A DNA stretch of 64,000 bases from Oribacterium sp. C9 (GCF_002007235.1 NZ_MUHW01000012.1:55849-119848); one strand, 5' to 3'. Shown: positions 17,042-26,098, numbered from the stretch's first letter. Made by a program: numbers and translations. Notes: generated by a model from the letters alone, not told the origin.

Positions 17042-18115
17042 CTATGCCGGTAGCTCTCCTCCATTCTTCTGGCGATAGATAAATACCAGAAGTTCCGCTA
17101 CAGCACTGTAATAGTCCACAGGTATCTCCTGCCCTATCTCACATGCTGCGTACAGGGCTCTAGCCAATGGCTTGTTCTCTATCCATGGAACATCATTCTT
17201 ATCTCCGACATCTACTATCTTAAGTGCCATCAGATCAAGCCCCTTCGCTACAACATATGGTGCCCCATGCTTGTCCGGATCGTATTTAAGGGCTACCGCC
17301 ACATGGGTAGGATTTCGGATTATGACATCAGCCCTTGGTACTTCCTGCATCATACGACGGTTGGTCATCTCTCTGTGCATCTGCTTCATCTTGTTCTTTA
17401 TCTTCGGATCTCCTTCCAGCATCTTCATCTCATCTTTGACTTCCTGTTTCGTCATCATGAGATCCTTTTGGTACTTCCATCTCTGATACAGATAATCGAG
17501 AAATGCTATGACAGAAAATGCTATCACCACCCGGATGATGAGATCCCATATGAATCCCAGAAGCATGATAGTTGAGTTAAAAGGATGCATATTCAGAGTT
17601 CTCGCGATAGGCAGAAGCTTATCCTTTATAACGAAGATGAGCAGGATGATAAGCAGGCTTACCTTCAGTATATTCTTGATGACATCCACGACTTTACTCA
17701 GTGAAAAGAGTTTCTTAATCCCGGAAATAGGATTCAGTTTACTGAATTTGACCTTTGTGGCCTTTTTTGAATAGTTGAATCTGGTCTGAACCCCATGAGA
17801 CAGTATCGCAAGTATTACTGCCACAAACAGTATAGGAAGAGAACATACCAGAGCGTAAATCATAAAACGATAGAAAAGCGTACCGTTTAGCGGATCATGT
17901 TCAGAGTGGGCTATACAATCCAGTACATACCTGAACATACTTATTATGTACTGATATATAGTCGGGATCATGATGCGTATCATCACGAAAACTCCAAGCA
18001 GCATAACTACTGTTGCCACATCCTTGCTCTGGCAGACATTACCTTCCTTTCTGGCTTCACTTATCTTATGCGAGGTAGGCTTCTCGGTTTTGTCAGCGCC
18101 TTCACTACTGGCCAT
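17042..18115 (-). CDS. flhB: Flagellar export switch protein FlhB
   Basis: FlhB (357 aa) is the substrate-specificity switch of the export gate; it autocleaves at Asn-Pro of NPTH when the hook reaches length. The hydrophilic N-terminus (GADKTEKPTSHKISEARKEGNV) is diagnostic, four membrane segments span ~30-215, and the IIRNPTHVAVALKYD cleavage site is intact near residue 265. GAGGAG precedes the ATG. It lies in the fliOPQR-flhBA order. Confidence 0.96.
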   Translation of the reverse strand: MASSEGADKTEKPTSHKISEARKEGNVCQSKDVATVVMLLGVFVMIRIMIPTIYQYIISMFRYVLDCIAHSEHDPLNGTLFYRFMIYALVCSLPILFVAVILAILSHGVQTRFNYSKKATKVKFSKLNPISGIKKLFSLSKVVDVIKNILKVSLLIILLIFVIKDKLLPIARTLNMHPFNSTIMLLGFIWDLIIRVVIAFSVIAFLDYLYQRWKYQKDLMMTKQEVKDEMKMLEGDPKIKNKMKQMHREMTNRRMMQEVPRADVIIRNPTHVAVALKYDPDKHGAPYVVAKGLDLMALKIVDVGDKNDVPWIENKPLARALYAACEIGQEIPVDYYSAVAELLVFIYRQKNGGELPA

Positions 18116-18184
18116 ACGTACTCTCCTCTCATTAAGTTTTAATTATAGCTGTATATCGTGTTTCAGTCTTTCCCGGTCCCTTAT

Positions 18185-18940
18185 CTACCCGGCAAGTATA
18201 AAGGTTATCTCATCAAGATGAGGATACATATCCTCCAGTATGTTTATGATCATTTCTGACATAGGATTGTAAAGAACCAGCAGCATCACCATACCTGATA
18301 TGAGCTTAAGCTGGAAATTCACCGAAAATATATTTAACTGAGGTATGACTCTCATGAGTATTCCGAGGCATATCTGAGTCAGAAGCTCGATAGCTATTAT
18401 AGGAAAGCAGAACTCCAATCCCAGAATCATGCATTCATTAAACATCTCCAGCATATATGTAGCTATATTGATATTTAACTGTACCGTCCCAAATGGTATC
18501 AGCTTGATAGAATTAAAAATTATCTCAAAATATCTCAGATGACCGTTTGTGACAAAAAAGATCATGCACATGAAAAGCGCAAATCTGTTCGCGTTCGGAG
18601 TTACCTGCTGCTTTGAAGACGGATCATACATCTGTGCCATGTTGAGACCCATCATAAAATCAATGACGGTACCGCCTAAGCGAATTACCGCCAGTGTAAG
18701 CTCCACCCCGAATCCTATACATGCTCCGATTGCAAGTTCTTTTACCAGCATAAATCCATACTCAAGAAGAGTCTCAGGCTCAGCCATAAGCATGCCGTCA
18801 GTCCATATAAAAACCATGGCAGATATCATAAATATGAACATCCCCTTTATAGTCCGGGGAAATTCTGATCTGGATATTATCGTATTTAATTCCACCACTC
18901 CTGTTACACGCATAACGATGAAACTAAATAAAATGATCAT
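18185..18940 (-). CDS. fliR: Flagellar export gate protein FliR
   Basis: FliR (251 aa) is a polytopic membrane protein forming the FliPQR export pore. Hydrophobic segments fill the sequence, with GFGVELTLAVIRLGGTVIDFMMGLNMAQMYDP as the conserved region near residue 75-105. GGAGG overlaps the end of fliQ and gives 5-nt spacing to this ATG, so fliQ and fliR are coupled. Confidence 0.95.
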   Translation of the reverse strand: MIILFSFIVMRVTGVVELNTIISRSEFPRTIKGMFIFMISAMVFIWTDGMLMAEPETLLEYGFMLVKELAIGACIGFGVELTLAVIRLGGTVIDFMMGLNMAQMYDPSSKQQVTPNANRFALFMCMIFFVTNGHLRYFEIIFNSIKLIPFGTVQLNINIATYMLEMFNECMILGLEFCFPIIAIELLTQICLGILMRVIPQLNIFSVNFQLKLISGMVMLLVLYNPMSEMIINILEDMYPHLDEITFILAG

Positions 18941-18941
18941 T

Positions 18942-19208
18942 CTAGCCTCCGGATGCGATCAGATCAAATATCTGAACCGTGAAATCACATATCTTTACAA
19001 GTATGGTACTGCCTAAAAGCGCAAGCACAGTCAGTATGGACAAAAGCTTAGGAACAAACGTCAGTGTCTGCTCGTTGATCGAAGTAGCGGCACTAAAGAT
19101 CGCAAGACAGATACCAACTATCATACTTATGAGAAGGAGCGGCAATGCTATCTCCAGAGCAAGCTGAAAGGTCTGTCTCAGCATATCGAGAGCAAGTTCA
19201 GTAGTCAT
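18942..19208 (-). CDS. fliQ: Flagellar export gate protein FliQ
   Basis: FliQ (88 aa) is a two-helix membrane protein of the FliPQR pore. Its start MTTELALDMLRQTFQLALEI follows AGGAGAG; an in-frame extension to 19322 is upstream of that site and not FliQ-like. The LPLLLISMIVGICLAIFSAATSINEQTLTFVPK core is canonical. Confidence 0.95.
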   Translation of the reverse strand: MTTELALDMLRQTFQLALEIALPLLLISMIVGICLAIFSAATSINEQTLTFVPKLLSILTVLALLGSTILVKICDFTVQIFDLIASGG

Positions 19209-19279
19209 ATTTTCTCTCCTGTATCGATGGGCTCCTTCATCATCAGATTCCGGAGTCAGGTTACCGGGGTAGCTGTTTC

Positions 19280-19939
19280 TTATCTGAAACTGTTTATGAT
19301 AGTGGAGAATAAAAGCTCCCATCCATTAACAGTTATAAAAAGAAGCAGCTTGAACGGCATCGATACCATAGTAGGCGGCAGCATGACCATACCCATGGCC
19401 ATAAGTGTCGTAGAAACTACGATATCTATAAGAAGGAACGGTAGATAAAGCAAAAATCCTGCCGTAAAACCTCTTTTAAGTTCAGAGGTCATAAATGCAG
19501 GAGTTACCACCGTCAAAGGATAATCTCTTACGTCATCCTGAACAGCTATATCAGCCATATCCACGAATCTGTCCAGAGTCTCCTTCTCTGTATTACGGAG
19601 CATAAATTCCTTCGCAGGACCTGCCATCCTTTTGATACACTCTTCCTGACTTATACGTCCTGAACGATATGGCTGGTAAGCCACTTCGTTTATCTGTGCT
19701 ATGGTAGGGCTCATGATAAATAATGTGAGAAATAAAGAAATACCTGCTATGACCATGTTTGGCGGTGAATTTTGTGTACCCATTGCGGTACGTGCAAAAT
19801 GCAGGATGATGATCGTTCTGGTGAACGAAGTCATCATAATTACGATGGATGGCGCCAACGCCACCAACGTCAGCATGAAGATCAGATCAAGTGTCGGAAC
19901 ATTTCCGCCGTTTAAGCCAGTCAGTAAATCCCCTATCAT
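19280..19939 (-). CDS. fliP: Flagellar export gate protein FliP
   Basis: FliP (219 aa) is the main pore-forming gate subunit. The conserved MMTSFTRTIIILHFARTAMGTQNSPPNM region and the C-terminal FLLIDIVVSTTLMAMGMVMLPP are present. Most FliP proteins start with a cleavable signal peptide (about 245 aa total). Here an in-frame TAA lies directly before the ATG and no signal sequence precedes the first helix, so the protein is naturally short. The start overlaps the fliO stop by 4 nt. Confidence 0.95.
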   Translation of the reverse strand: MIGDLLTGLNGGNVPTLDLIFMLTLVALAPSIVIMMTSFTRTIIILHFARTAMGTQNSPPNMVIAGISLFLTLFIMSPTIAQINEVAYQPYRSGRISQEECIKRMAGPAKEFMLRNTEKETLDRFVDMADIAVQDDVRDYPLTVVTPAFMTSELKRGFTAGFLLYLPFLLIDIVVSTTLMAMGMVMLPPTMVSMPFKLLLFITVNGWELLFSTIINSFR

Positions 19940-20289
19940 TTACTGCTATCCTTTCCGTCTCTGAACTGCTTCCAATATCTGTTCAGATACTGAGAAAAAT
20001 CGCCATGAACCGGAGCCTCGATACTCCTTTCCGGCGAGAAATCGCCATCGAGCTCTTTGAGGAAAGAAATCCCCTGAGAACTTGAGCTCATCAGATAGTA
20101 TTTTTTTTCTATCCTTACGATCAGAAGCAGCCGATCCTGTCCAACTGCCAGCTGATCAATGACTTCCATATACTTCGCAGTACTGCTGCGATTCCAGGTC
20201 TTGCCCAGATACTTGCTGCAGGCGTAAGCCAGCAGCAGTATGAGAACAAATACCAGAAAACCGGATACAAGTGAAATCGTGCTATGCAT
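19936..20289 (-). CDS. fliO: Flagellar biosynthesis protein FliO
   Basis: This 117-aa protein has one N-terminal membrane helix (GFLVFVLILLLAYACSKYLG) and a small cytoplasmic domain (MEVIDQLAVGQDRLLLIVRIEKKYYLM), the typical FliO plan. FliO is an assembly chaperone for the FliP ring. It lies between fliY and fliP, the standard place, with a 4-nt overlap to fliP. Confidence 0.92.
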   Translation of the reverse strand: MHSTISLVSGFLVFVLILLLAYACSKYLGKTWNRSSTAKYMEVIDQLAVGQDRLLLIVRIEKKYYLMSSSSQGISFLKELDGDFSPERSIEAPVHGDFSQYLNRYWKQFRDGKDSSK

Positions 20290-20293
20290 AAGA

Positions 20294-21664
20294 TCACAAA
20301 CTTTCCGGATTTATTTCCTTATTGACGATCTCGGTGATACGAATACCGAAATTATCTTCAACTACAACTATATCTCCTCGGGCTATACACTCTCCGTTTA
20401 CATAGAGATCCGCCTGCTCACCCGCCATCTTATCCAGAACTACCAGGGAACCCTGGGTAAACTCAAGAATATCCTTAACCAGCTTCTTGGTTCTTCCGAT
20501 CTCAACCGAGATCTCCAGAGGAACCTTCATAAGCATTTCCTTGTTTTCATCCTGCTCTCCGGAATTCTCACTTTCACCGTATTCAGGCGAATTGAGCGAA
20601 GTAACCTTTACTCCCTGCCTGTTCTTTCCTGCTCTTCTGTCCTCTTCGATATCCTTGATAAGTTGCATCATCTGTGTCTGTGACTGCTGCATCTGGTTAA
20701 GCAGCTGCAGGGTCATAGGATCCGGAGCTCCGGGAGCTGCCTGAACATACTGAGGTGCCATAGCAGGTGCTGCCGCTGCAGGCATAGGTTGTGGTGCAGG
20801 TGCTGCGGGCACAGGTTGTGGTGCCGGCGCAGGTGCTGGAGTTGGTGGCGGTGGAGCTGCCGCTGCAGGGGCAGGTGCAGGCTCCGGAGCAGGTGCTGAT
20901 GCCGCTGCTCCTCCATTGAGAAGAGCATCAACCGTAGCCTGATCTAGCGGTCCGCTTGATCCTGAAGCTGCAGGGGCAGGTGCAGGCTCCGGAGCAGGTG
21001 CTGCTTCAGCTGCAGGCTCTGCTTCTGGTGCCGCTCCATCATCTGCATCACCACTGAGCTCTATTCCGAACTGCTCTGCAAACGGAACAAGGAGTCTCCT
21101 CACAAGTGATACCGACATGATGTTCAGGAACTCACTCTCCAGCTGCTTATCCTCTATTTCCAGAGTAAAGCATACAACGACCCTGTCCTCATCTCCCTCA
21201 AAATACTTATCTTTGAATTCTTCTTCATTTGGAACTTCGAAAGAAACCGGAGTAGAGATATCTACCGTTACTCCCAGAAACTCAGAAAGAGCTGTGGCAG
21301 AAGATCCCATCATCTGGTTCATGACTTCTCTTATGGCAGATGCATTCATCTCATCCATAACGAAATCTTCTTCAGGAATATCCATACCCATCATCATGCT
21401 GACGATTATACGTACGTCATTCCTGCTGAACATCATGACATTTCTGCCATCCAGGCCCTTTACATATGAAATCTCTACACCGACCGCCGGTTCAAGTTCC
21501 TTGAACTCAAACTCTGAACGGTTCTGCACATGTACTACAGGTGTAGTTATGTTAACTTTCGTGCCGAGCATCGTAGACAATGCTGTTGCCGATGAGCCGA
21601 GGCTGATATTCATTATCTCGCCTATGGCGTCGATTTCCATGTTATTAAAGCGACCAGCACCCAT
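20294..21664 (-). CDS. fliY: Flagellar switch protein FliY (CheC-like phosphatase + FliN)
   Basis: FliY (456 aa) is a C-ring component that also hydrolyses CheY-P. Residues 8-200 are a CheC-like domain with two phosphatase helices (EIDAIGEIMNISLGSSATALS; AIREVMNQMMGSSATALSEF), both with the E-x2-N pattern. Residues 205-310 are an Ala/Pro-rich linker. Residues ~375-450 are the FliN/SpoA domain (EISVEIGRTKKLVKDIL, NGECIARGDIVVVEDNFGIRI). The N-terminus lacks the usual CheY-P-binding peptide; a similar motif, LDQATVDALLNGG, sits in the middle of the linker (residues 240-252). fliO follows. Confidence 0.94.
   Translation of the reverse strand: MGAGRFNNMEIDAIGEIMNISLGSSATALSTMLGTKVNITTPVVHVQNRSEFEFKELEPAVGVEISYVKGLDGRNVMMFSRNDVRIIVSMMMGMDIPEEDFVMDEMNASAIREVMNQMMGSSATALSEFLGVTVDISTPVSFEVPNEEEFKDKYFEGDEDRVVVCFTLEIEDKQLESEFLNIMSVSLVRRLLVPFAEQFGIELSGDADDGAAPEAEPAAEAAPAPEPAPAPAASGSSGPLDQATVDALLNGGAAASAPAPEPAPAPAAAAPPPPTPAPAPAPQPVPAAPAPQPMPAAAAPAMAPQYVQAAPGAPDPMTLQLLNQMQQSQTQMMQLIKDIEEDRRAGKNRQGVKVTSLNSPEYGESENSGEQDENKEMLMKVPLEISVEIGRTKKLVKDILEFTQGSLVVLDKMAGEQADLYVNGECIARGDIVVVEDNFGIRITEIVNKEINPESL
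20862..21003 (-). repeat. 37-bp direct repeat within the fliY linker
   Basis: An identical 37-bp unit occurs at 20862-20898 and 20967-21003, in frame and 105 bp apart, encoding APAPEPAPAPAA-type sequence. The two copies flank the DNA encoding the embedded LDQATVDALLNGG motif. The arrangement is prone to slippage or recombination and suggests that the linker grew by duplication. Confidence 0.85.
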
Positions 21665-21693
21665 TAGCTACTCTCCTTTACCCCTCATACTAG

Positions 21694-22146
21694 TTAAACT
21701 TTGATCTCAAGTGCCTTCTGTGCCATCGCCTTCATAGCATTAAGTGCAGTAACGTTCGCTTCATATGATCTGGTAGCGGACATACTGTCTACTGTTTCCT
21801 TCAGTACATCAACATTGGGCATTTCTACGTATCCGTCTGCATCCGCATCCGGATGTGACGGATTAAAAACTCGTTTCATCTCACGTGTATCTGCAACTAT
21901 CTGTGACACGCGGACTCCCGATTTTGTGGCGGTATGAAAGCCTTTTCCCATCTGGGCATTTCTGAACGCCTCAGCGAAGGATCCCTCACCAAAACTTTCA
22001 AACACCACATCCTTACGTTGATACGGTCCACCTGCTTCGGTACGGGTCGTATCAACATTGGCAATATTCTCTGCAGCTATGTCCATCCGGATGCGCTGGG
22101 CGCTCATTCCGGATGCACATATATCAAAAGAGCTCAAATAAGACAT
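21694..22146 (-). CDS. flgC: Flagellar basal-body rod protein FlgC
   Basis: This 150-aa proximal rod protein begins MSYLSSFDICASGMSAQRIRM, followed by IAAENIANVDTTRTEAGGPYQRKDVVFE, the FlgC signature, and ends with YVEMPNVDVLKETVDSM...YEANVTALNAMKAMAQKALEI. GAGGG precedes ATG 22146 by 6 nt. flgC is normally between flgB and fliE at the start of this operon; here it lies between cheY and fliY, and no flgB is visible in the window. Confidence 0.94.
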   Translation of the reverse strand: MSYLSSFDICASGMSAQRIRMDIAAENIANVDTTRTEAGGPYQRKDVVFESFGEGSFAEAFRNAQMGKGFHTATKSGVRVSQIVADTREMKRVFNPSHPDADADGYVEMPNVDVLKETVDSMSATRSYEANVTALNAMKAMAQKALEIKV

Positions 22147-22238
22147 CTTCATCCCTCTTTCTCTATACAACAGCTTTTCGGATACTGAAACAACAGCTCC
22201 GAAAGACCGGAGTCGCAGGAGAATGCTGTCCTTAACCT

Positions 22239-22607
22239 TTAAGAGCCGAGGATGTTCTTTACTGTAGAAGTGATTCTCTCAGCGTTAAACGGCTTAACAA
22301 CGAAATCTCTCGCGCCGGACTTTATAGCATCAACTACCATTGATTCCTGTCCCATGGCTGTACACATAACGATCTTTGCATCAGGATGTGACTCCTTGAT
22401 CTTCTTAAGTGCCTGCAGTCCGTCCATGTTAGGCATGGTGATATCCATGATAACCAGATCAGGATTTTCCTCATCAAACTTCTTTACTGCCTCTGCGCCA
22501 TCCTGTGCCTCAACATATTCACAGTCAGCAAAGCCACCCTTTGTAAGTGAATTCTTAACCATCATGCGCATGAATGCAGCATCATCAACCAGCATAATCT
22601 TTGCCAT
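22239..22607 (-). CDS. cheY: Chemotaxis response regulator CheY
   Basis: This 122-aa single receiver domain carries phosphates from CheA to the motor switch. The acidic pair is in MLVDDAAFMR, the phospho-acceptor Asp in DLVIMDITMPNMDG, the Thr in VMCTAMG and the Lys in FVVKPFN. It is placed between fliM and flgC/fliY, genes for its two C-ring partners. Confidence 0.95.
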   Translation of the reverse strand: MAKIMLVDDAAFMRMMVKNSLTKGGFADCEYVEAQDGAEAVKKFDEENPDLVIMDITMPNMDGLQALKKIKESHPDAKIVMCTAMGQESMVVDAIKSGARDFVVKPFNAERITSTVKNILGS

Positions 22608-22669
22608 ACTTTTTTTCTCCTAGCTTTTAAAATAGTTTACATTTATATAATGAACTGTGTCATGAAGCC

Positions 22670-23788
22670 TTATCCGGTCTTCTGTTCCACAGATTCACCC
22701 AACAGTGCAGCGATTTCTTCCTCTTCAGTGTTCTTCTCTTTTCCCACAGCTTTGATCCTTTCATCGATCCTTACGGCTATGTTCTTCTTGTAGATGCCCA
22801 TGGTTCCCATGAACCACGGCTGTCTGCCGACAAAGAGCTTGACCTGACTCTTGGAAGACTTGTTCATATCTATAACATCCCCCACCTGAAGGTGATATAC
22901 ATCACTGATATCCAGCCTGATGATACCAAGCTGTCCGGTGATAGGGAATCTGGTATCCTTGATGTGATTCAGGATCACATCAGAATTGTTCTCATATGAG
23001 AAACCTCTTGCTATGTGCTTACGGTTATCTATGATCTTGAATATATGTTCAAGAAGTGTTCCCGGTATGCACAGCCTTATCTTCTCGGCTGCAAGTCCCG
23101 AAACGTCAACGTTCAGAACTATGATGACAACCGTCTCATCGAGACCTATTTCCTGAGTCATGGACGGGTTCTCTTCAACTCTCTGCATCTTAAAATTGAT
23201 GTTTATGTAGTTGGAGAAGCCATCATCCATGGAATGGATGATATAGTCCAGAACTCTTCGATAGAGCGCCATCTCGACATCTGTGTATCGATAGTTATCC
23301 TCAACACGGATGACTGAGTCTCCGCCTCCCAGCATATGGTTTATGAGGGTAATGATCAGTCCCGGTGTCGCGTAGATCATCATGGGGACGTTGCTCTTTC
23401 CCTTATCGCTGAAGTGCGTGTCAACTATGGACATACAGTCGTTCTCATGGAACATGTTAACGTACTCATAGTAGCGGCTCTCTCTAAGCTCGATAACCGT
23501 GATATCCGTCATTACACGGAACACACCGTTTACCTGTGACGTAAGGATACGCGCGTAGTTCTCATATATACTGCGCAGAAGCTTGATCTTCTCCTTCGTG
23601 AACTTACGAGGACTGTAGAAGTCATACTTGTTGTAGTTTTCTTCTTCCTTGACTTCCGGTTCTGCGGCAGCCTCTTTTTTAGCCTCTACCTTTTTTTCTT
23701 CTGCCGGTGCAGAACTTCCTCCTCCGCCACCGCCAGCCATGGATTTAAGTAGTTCGTCAATCTGACTTTGCGATAGTACGTCTGCCAT
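22670..23788 (-). CDS. fliM: Flagellar motor switch protein FliM
   Basis: FliM (372 aa) binds CheY-P and links FliG to FliN/FliY. The N-terminal MADVLSQSQIDELLKSM peptide is the CheY-P binding site, followed by a Gly- and Glu/Lys-rich tether of about 45 residues. The CheC-like middle domain has KLLRSIYENYARILTSQ and the GGGDSVIR motif, and the SpoA-like C-terminal domain contains LQVGDVIDMNKSSKSQVKLFVG. Confidence 0.96.
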   Translation of the reverse strand: MADVLSQSQIDELLKSMAGGGGGGSSAPAEEKKVEAKKEAAAEPEVKEEENYNKYDFYSPRKFTKEKIKLLRSIYENYARILTSQVNGVFRVMTDITVIELRESRYYEYVNMFHENDCMSIVDTHFSDKGKSNVPMMIYATPGLIITLINHMLGGGDSVIRVEDNYRYTDVEMALYRRVLDYIIHSMDDGFSNYININFKMQRVEENPSMTQEIGLDETVVIIVLNVDVSGLAAEKIRLCIPGTLLEHIFKIIDNRKHIARGFSYENNSDVILNHIKDTRFPITGQLGIIRLDISDVYHLQVGDVIDMNKSSKSQVKLFVGRQPWFMGTMGIYKKNIAVRIDERIKAVGKEKNTEEEEIAALLGESVEQKTG

Positions 23789-23833
23789 ATGTTAAACACC
23801 CCACTTCATACTCTGTTTAACAACCCTTCTTTA

Positions 23834-24895
23834 CTATCCGGCAGGTTCCTGTCCGGACACAGCCTGATCGGCCTGTAAAGCTGCATCCAGTGAATTGATA
23901 TCATCCACTGCATTGGCTGCATATTCCTGGTATTCAGCCTGCCCCGACACTCCTTCGGCGGATGAGCCGATATCCGACGCTTCATCCCCCACAGGGGTGA
24001 TGACAGTCGTTTCTCCACTTGTATCAGCAGATAATCCCTCATCTGCCGTTGCGGCGCTTTCACCGGTCGTAATGATAGTGGTGTCAGCGTTCACACCTTC
24101 ATTGAGTTCCTTGTAGTACTGATCCATATCCCTTACGGCTCCGTCCTTATCTATCATAAGGATCTCTACTCTTCGGTTGGCAGCACGCCCCTCGCTTGTG
24201 CTGTTATCCTCCAGAGGTCTGAACTGTCCGTAACCGATACTTACCAGCTTATCAGGATCCAAGAAGTTCTTGTTTTGTATATAGATAACAACCTCTGCCG
24301 CTCTCATGGAGCTTAGCATACGGTCGTTTCTCGCATTGTTGATACGTATAGGATCTGCCTGAGCGGTATGACCCATGACGTTAACCTGTGAGATCAGTTC
24401 ATTGTCGTGCTTTATTACATCACAGAATATATCGAGAGTCTTTTGTCCCTGTTCTGTCAGGGCTGAACTGTCCCCCGCGAAGAAGGCTTTATCCTTGAAT
24501 ACTACGAAGGTATAGTCTTCTCCTCTTGTGACAGTAACACCTTCAACTCCAGCCTCATTCAGAGCTCTTGCGATCTGAAGGTATATCTGTGAAAGATCTG
24601 ATTCCTCGATCAGGTTCTCCTCGATCTCGGGATTTCCTATGATACCCTCGGGCTGTACTCCGTCTTCAACCACCTGGCTGTTTACGAGAGCTGTGTCCTT
24701 GTTTGCTTCAGCGGCACGCTCACTAGGAGTTTTTCCATCGGGGTAGATACTTCTTACGAAGAGATCCCACTTGGCACTGTCTACACTGGACATGGAGTAC
24801 AGAAGAACGAAAAAGCAGAGAAGCAAGGTTACGAGGTCACCATATGTGTCCATCCAGCTTCCGCCTTCGTCACCGCCTCCTCCTTTCTTTTTCAT
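23834..24895 (-). CDS. motB: Flagellar stator protein MotB
   Basis: MotB (353 aa) anchors the stator to peptidoglycan. The single N-terminal membrane helix has the ion-binding Asp in MDTYGDLVTLLLCFF. The OmpA-like domain at ~120-265 has the NVMGHTAQADPIRINNARNDRMLSSMRA and SIGYGQFRPL.....EGRAANRRVEI motifs. A Ser/Thr/Ala-rich acidic extension of about 80 residues beyond the OmpA domain is longer than usual. It lies directly after motA. Confidence 0.95.
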   Translation of the reverse strand: MKKKGGGGDEGGSWMDTYGDLVTLLLCFFVLLYSMSSVDSAKWDLFVRSIYPDGKTPSERAAEANKDTALVNSQVVEDGVQPEGIIGNPEIEENLIEESDLSQIYLQIARALNEAGVEGVTVTRGEDYTFVVFKDKAFFAGDSSALTEQGQKTLDIFCDVIKHDNELISQVNVMGHTAQADPIRINNARNDRMLSSMRAAEVVIYIQNKNFLDPDKLVSIGYGQFRPLEDNSTSEGRAANRRVEILMIDKDGAVRDMDQYYKELNEGVNADTTIITTGESAATADEGLSADTSGETTVITPVGDEASDIGSSAEGVSGQAEYQEYAANAVDDINSLDAALQADQAVSGQEPAG

Positions 24896-24898
24896 GGC

Positions 24899-25702
24899 TT
24901 ACTTACCTCCTCCGTCTCCGGCCTTCTTGAGAAGCTTGGTCTGCTGACCACGCTGCAGTGATGCAAGAAGATGTTCTCTTATATATTTAGGGTTCTCACC
25001 TGCCTGAATGGAGATGACACCCTCGATAACTGTTGAACAGTATAGAACCTCTTCTCCTTCTCGTACTGCCAGCTTCTGTGCGATAGGGTGGAAAATAACA
25101 TTTGCCAGGGCGGAACCATAGAATGTTGTGATCATGGCGACACCCATGTCCTGTCCGAGTGTACTGGCTCCTCCTGATCCGGAGAGATCCATACCTCTAA
25201 GCATGTTTACAAGTCCTACGAGAGTTCCGATCATACCGAAGGCAGGTGCCAGGGCCGAACCCTTTACATACATTCCTCTCGCCTCATCATGACGGGTCAT
25301 CATATCTTCAACCTGACGTTCCAGGATAAACCTGACCTTGTCAGGGTCGTTTGCATCTACGATCATGAGAACCGCTGATTTAAAAAACGGTTCCTTTATC
25401 TCGCCAGCTTTTTCTTCCAGTGCCAGAAGTCCGCTCTGTCTGGCTATCATGGCGAGATCAACTAACTGATCAACTGTCTTTGGAACATCATATTTTTTTC
25501 CGCCTCTTAAGCAGGTACCTATGTGTTTCGGAATGTCTTTAAGCATTCTGAAGGGGTAACAAGCTATGAGACAGGCTATGGTACCGCCTACTACGATGAC
25601 CAGCGAAGGAATATCTACGAAGTTTCCCAGCTTGTCCATTCCGATACCGTTGACGATCAGAGCTGCTGCTATGATCCAACCGATGATAATCGTTAAATCC
25701 AT
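24899..25702 (-). CDS. motA: Flagellar stator protein MotA
   Basis: MotA (267 aa) has four membrane helices; five copies surround the MotB dimer and rotate to drive the motor. The ASALAPAFGMIGTLVGLVNML-type segment (GSALAPAFGMIGTLVG here) and the MAMITTFYGSALANVIFHPIA-like region are diagnostic. The cytoplasmic loop (~70-150) includes the ...RHDEARGMYVKGSA region. The ATG follows GGAGG, and motB starts 3 bp later. Confidence 0.95.
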   Translation of the reverse strand: MDLTIIIGWIIAAALIVNGIGMDKLGNFVDIPSLVIVVGGTIACLIACYPFRMLKDIPKHIGTCLRGGKKYDVPKTVDQLVDLAMIARQSGLLALEEKAGEIKEPFFKSAVLMIVDANDPDKVRFILERQVEDMMTRHDEARGMYVKGSALAPAFGMIGTLVGLVNMLRGMDLSGSGGASTLGQDMGVAMITTFYGSALANVIFHPIAQKLAVREGEEVLYCSTVIEGVISIQAGENPKYIREHLLASLQRGQQTKLLKKAGDGGGK

Positions 25703-25786
25703 TACCTAAGCCTCCATATGATGGGACACCGGTCCCTTATCCCTGTGGACCGACACTGCTATATGGTCTCTGAGACCTTTGCCCCC

Positions 25787-26005
25787 TCACTCACATCCAT
25801 CATCCGAAACTGCAACTTTTCCCGATAACAAAACATCGTGCAGAAATCTCTTTATCTGATCCTCTATATCCTCAAGTGTATTTTTGACTATATAGTAGTC
25901 TCCTGTAGTCAGCTTCACCTTGGTCTCAGGTATCTTCTCAACACTGAGGATCTGTAGATAACTCACGTATAAACATTCTCCGTTCAAACGGATGAGTTCA
26001 ATCAT
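25787..26005 (-). CDS. FlbD-family small flagellar protein
   Basis: This 72-aa protein starts MIELIRLNGECLYVSYLQI, followed by VKLTTGDYYIVKNTLEDIEDQI, matching the short FlbD (YlzI) family found between flgE and motA in Firmicutes and spirochaetes. Its molecular function is not established. The gene order here (flgE, flbD, motA, motB) is the conserved one. Confidence 0.88.
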   Translation of the reverse strand: MIELIRLNGECLYVSYLQILSVEKIPETKVKLTTGDYYIVKNTLEDIEDQIKRFLHDVLLSGKVAVSDDGCE

Positions 26006-26098
26006 AAATTTATATACCCTCTCATTTTATCGGCTATAGCGGCGCTAAGTATAACGCCGCTATCAAAATTTTCATGAAATTTAAGTGTTATTATAAGC

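Noticed and set aside
21117..21704. 195-aa + strand open frame opposite fliY
   Set aside because: Complementary-strand shadow of fliY with no homologous features; the fliY frame is strongly supported.
25703..25786. GGGAC..GTCCC hairpin between flbD and motA
   Set aside because: A short five-pair stem without U-run or conservation evidence, in a normal intergenic gap.
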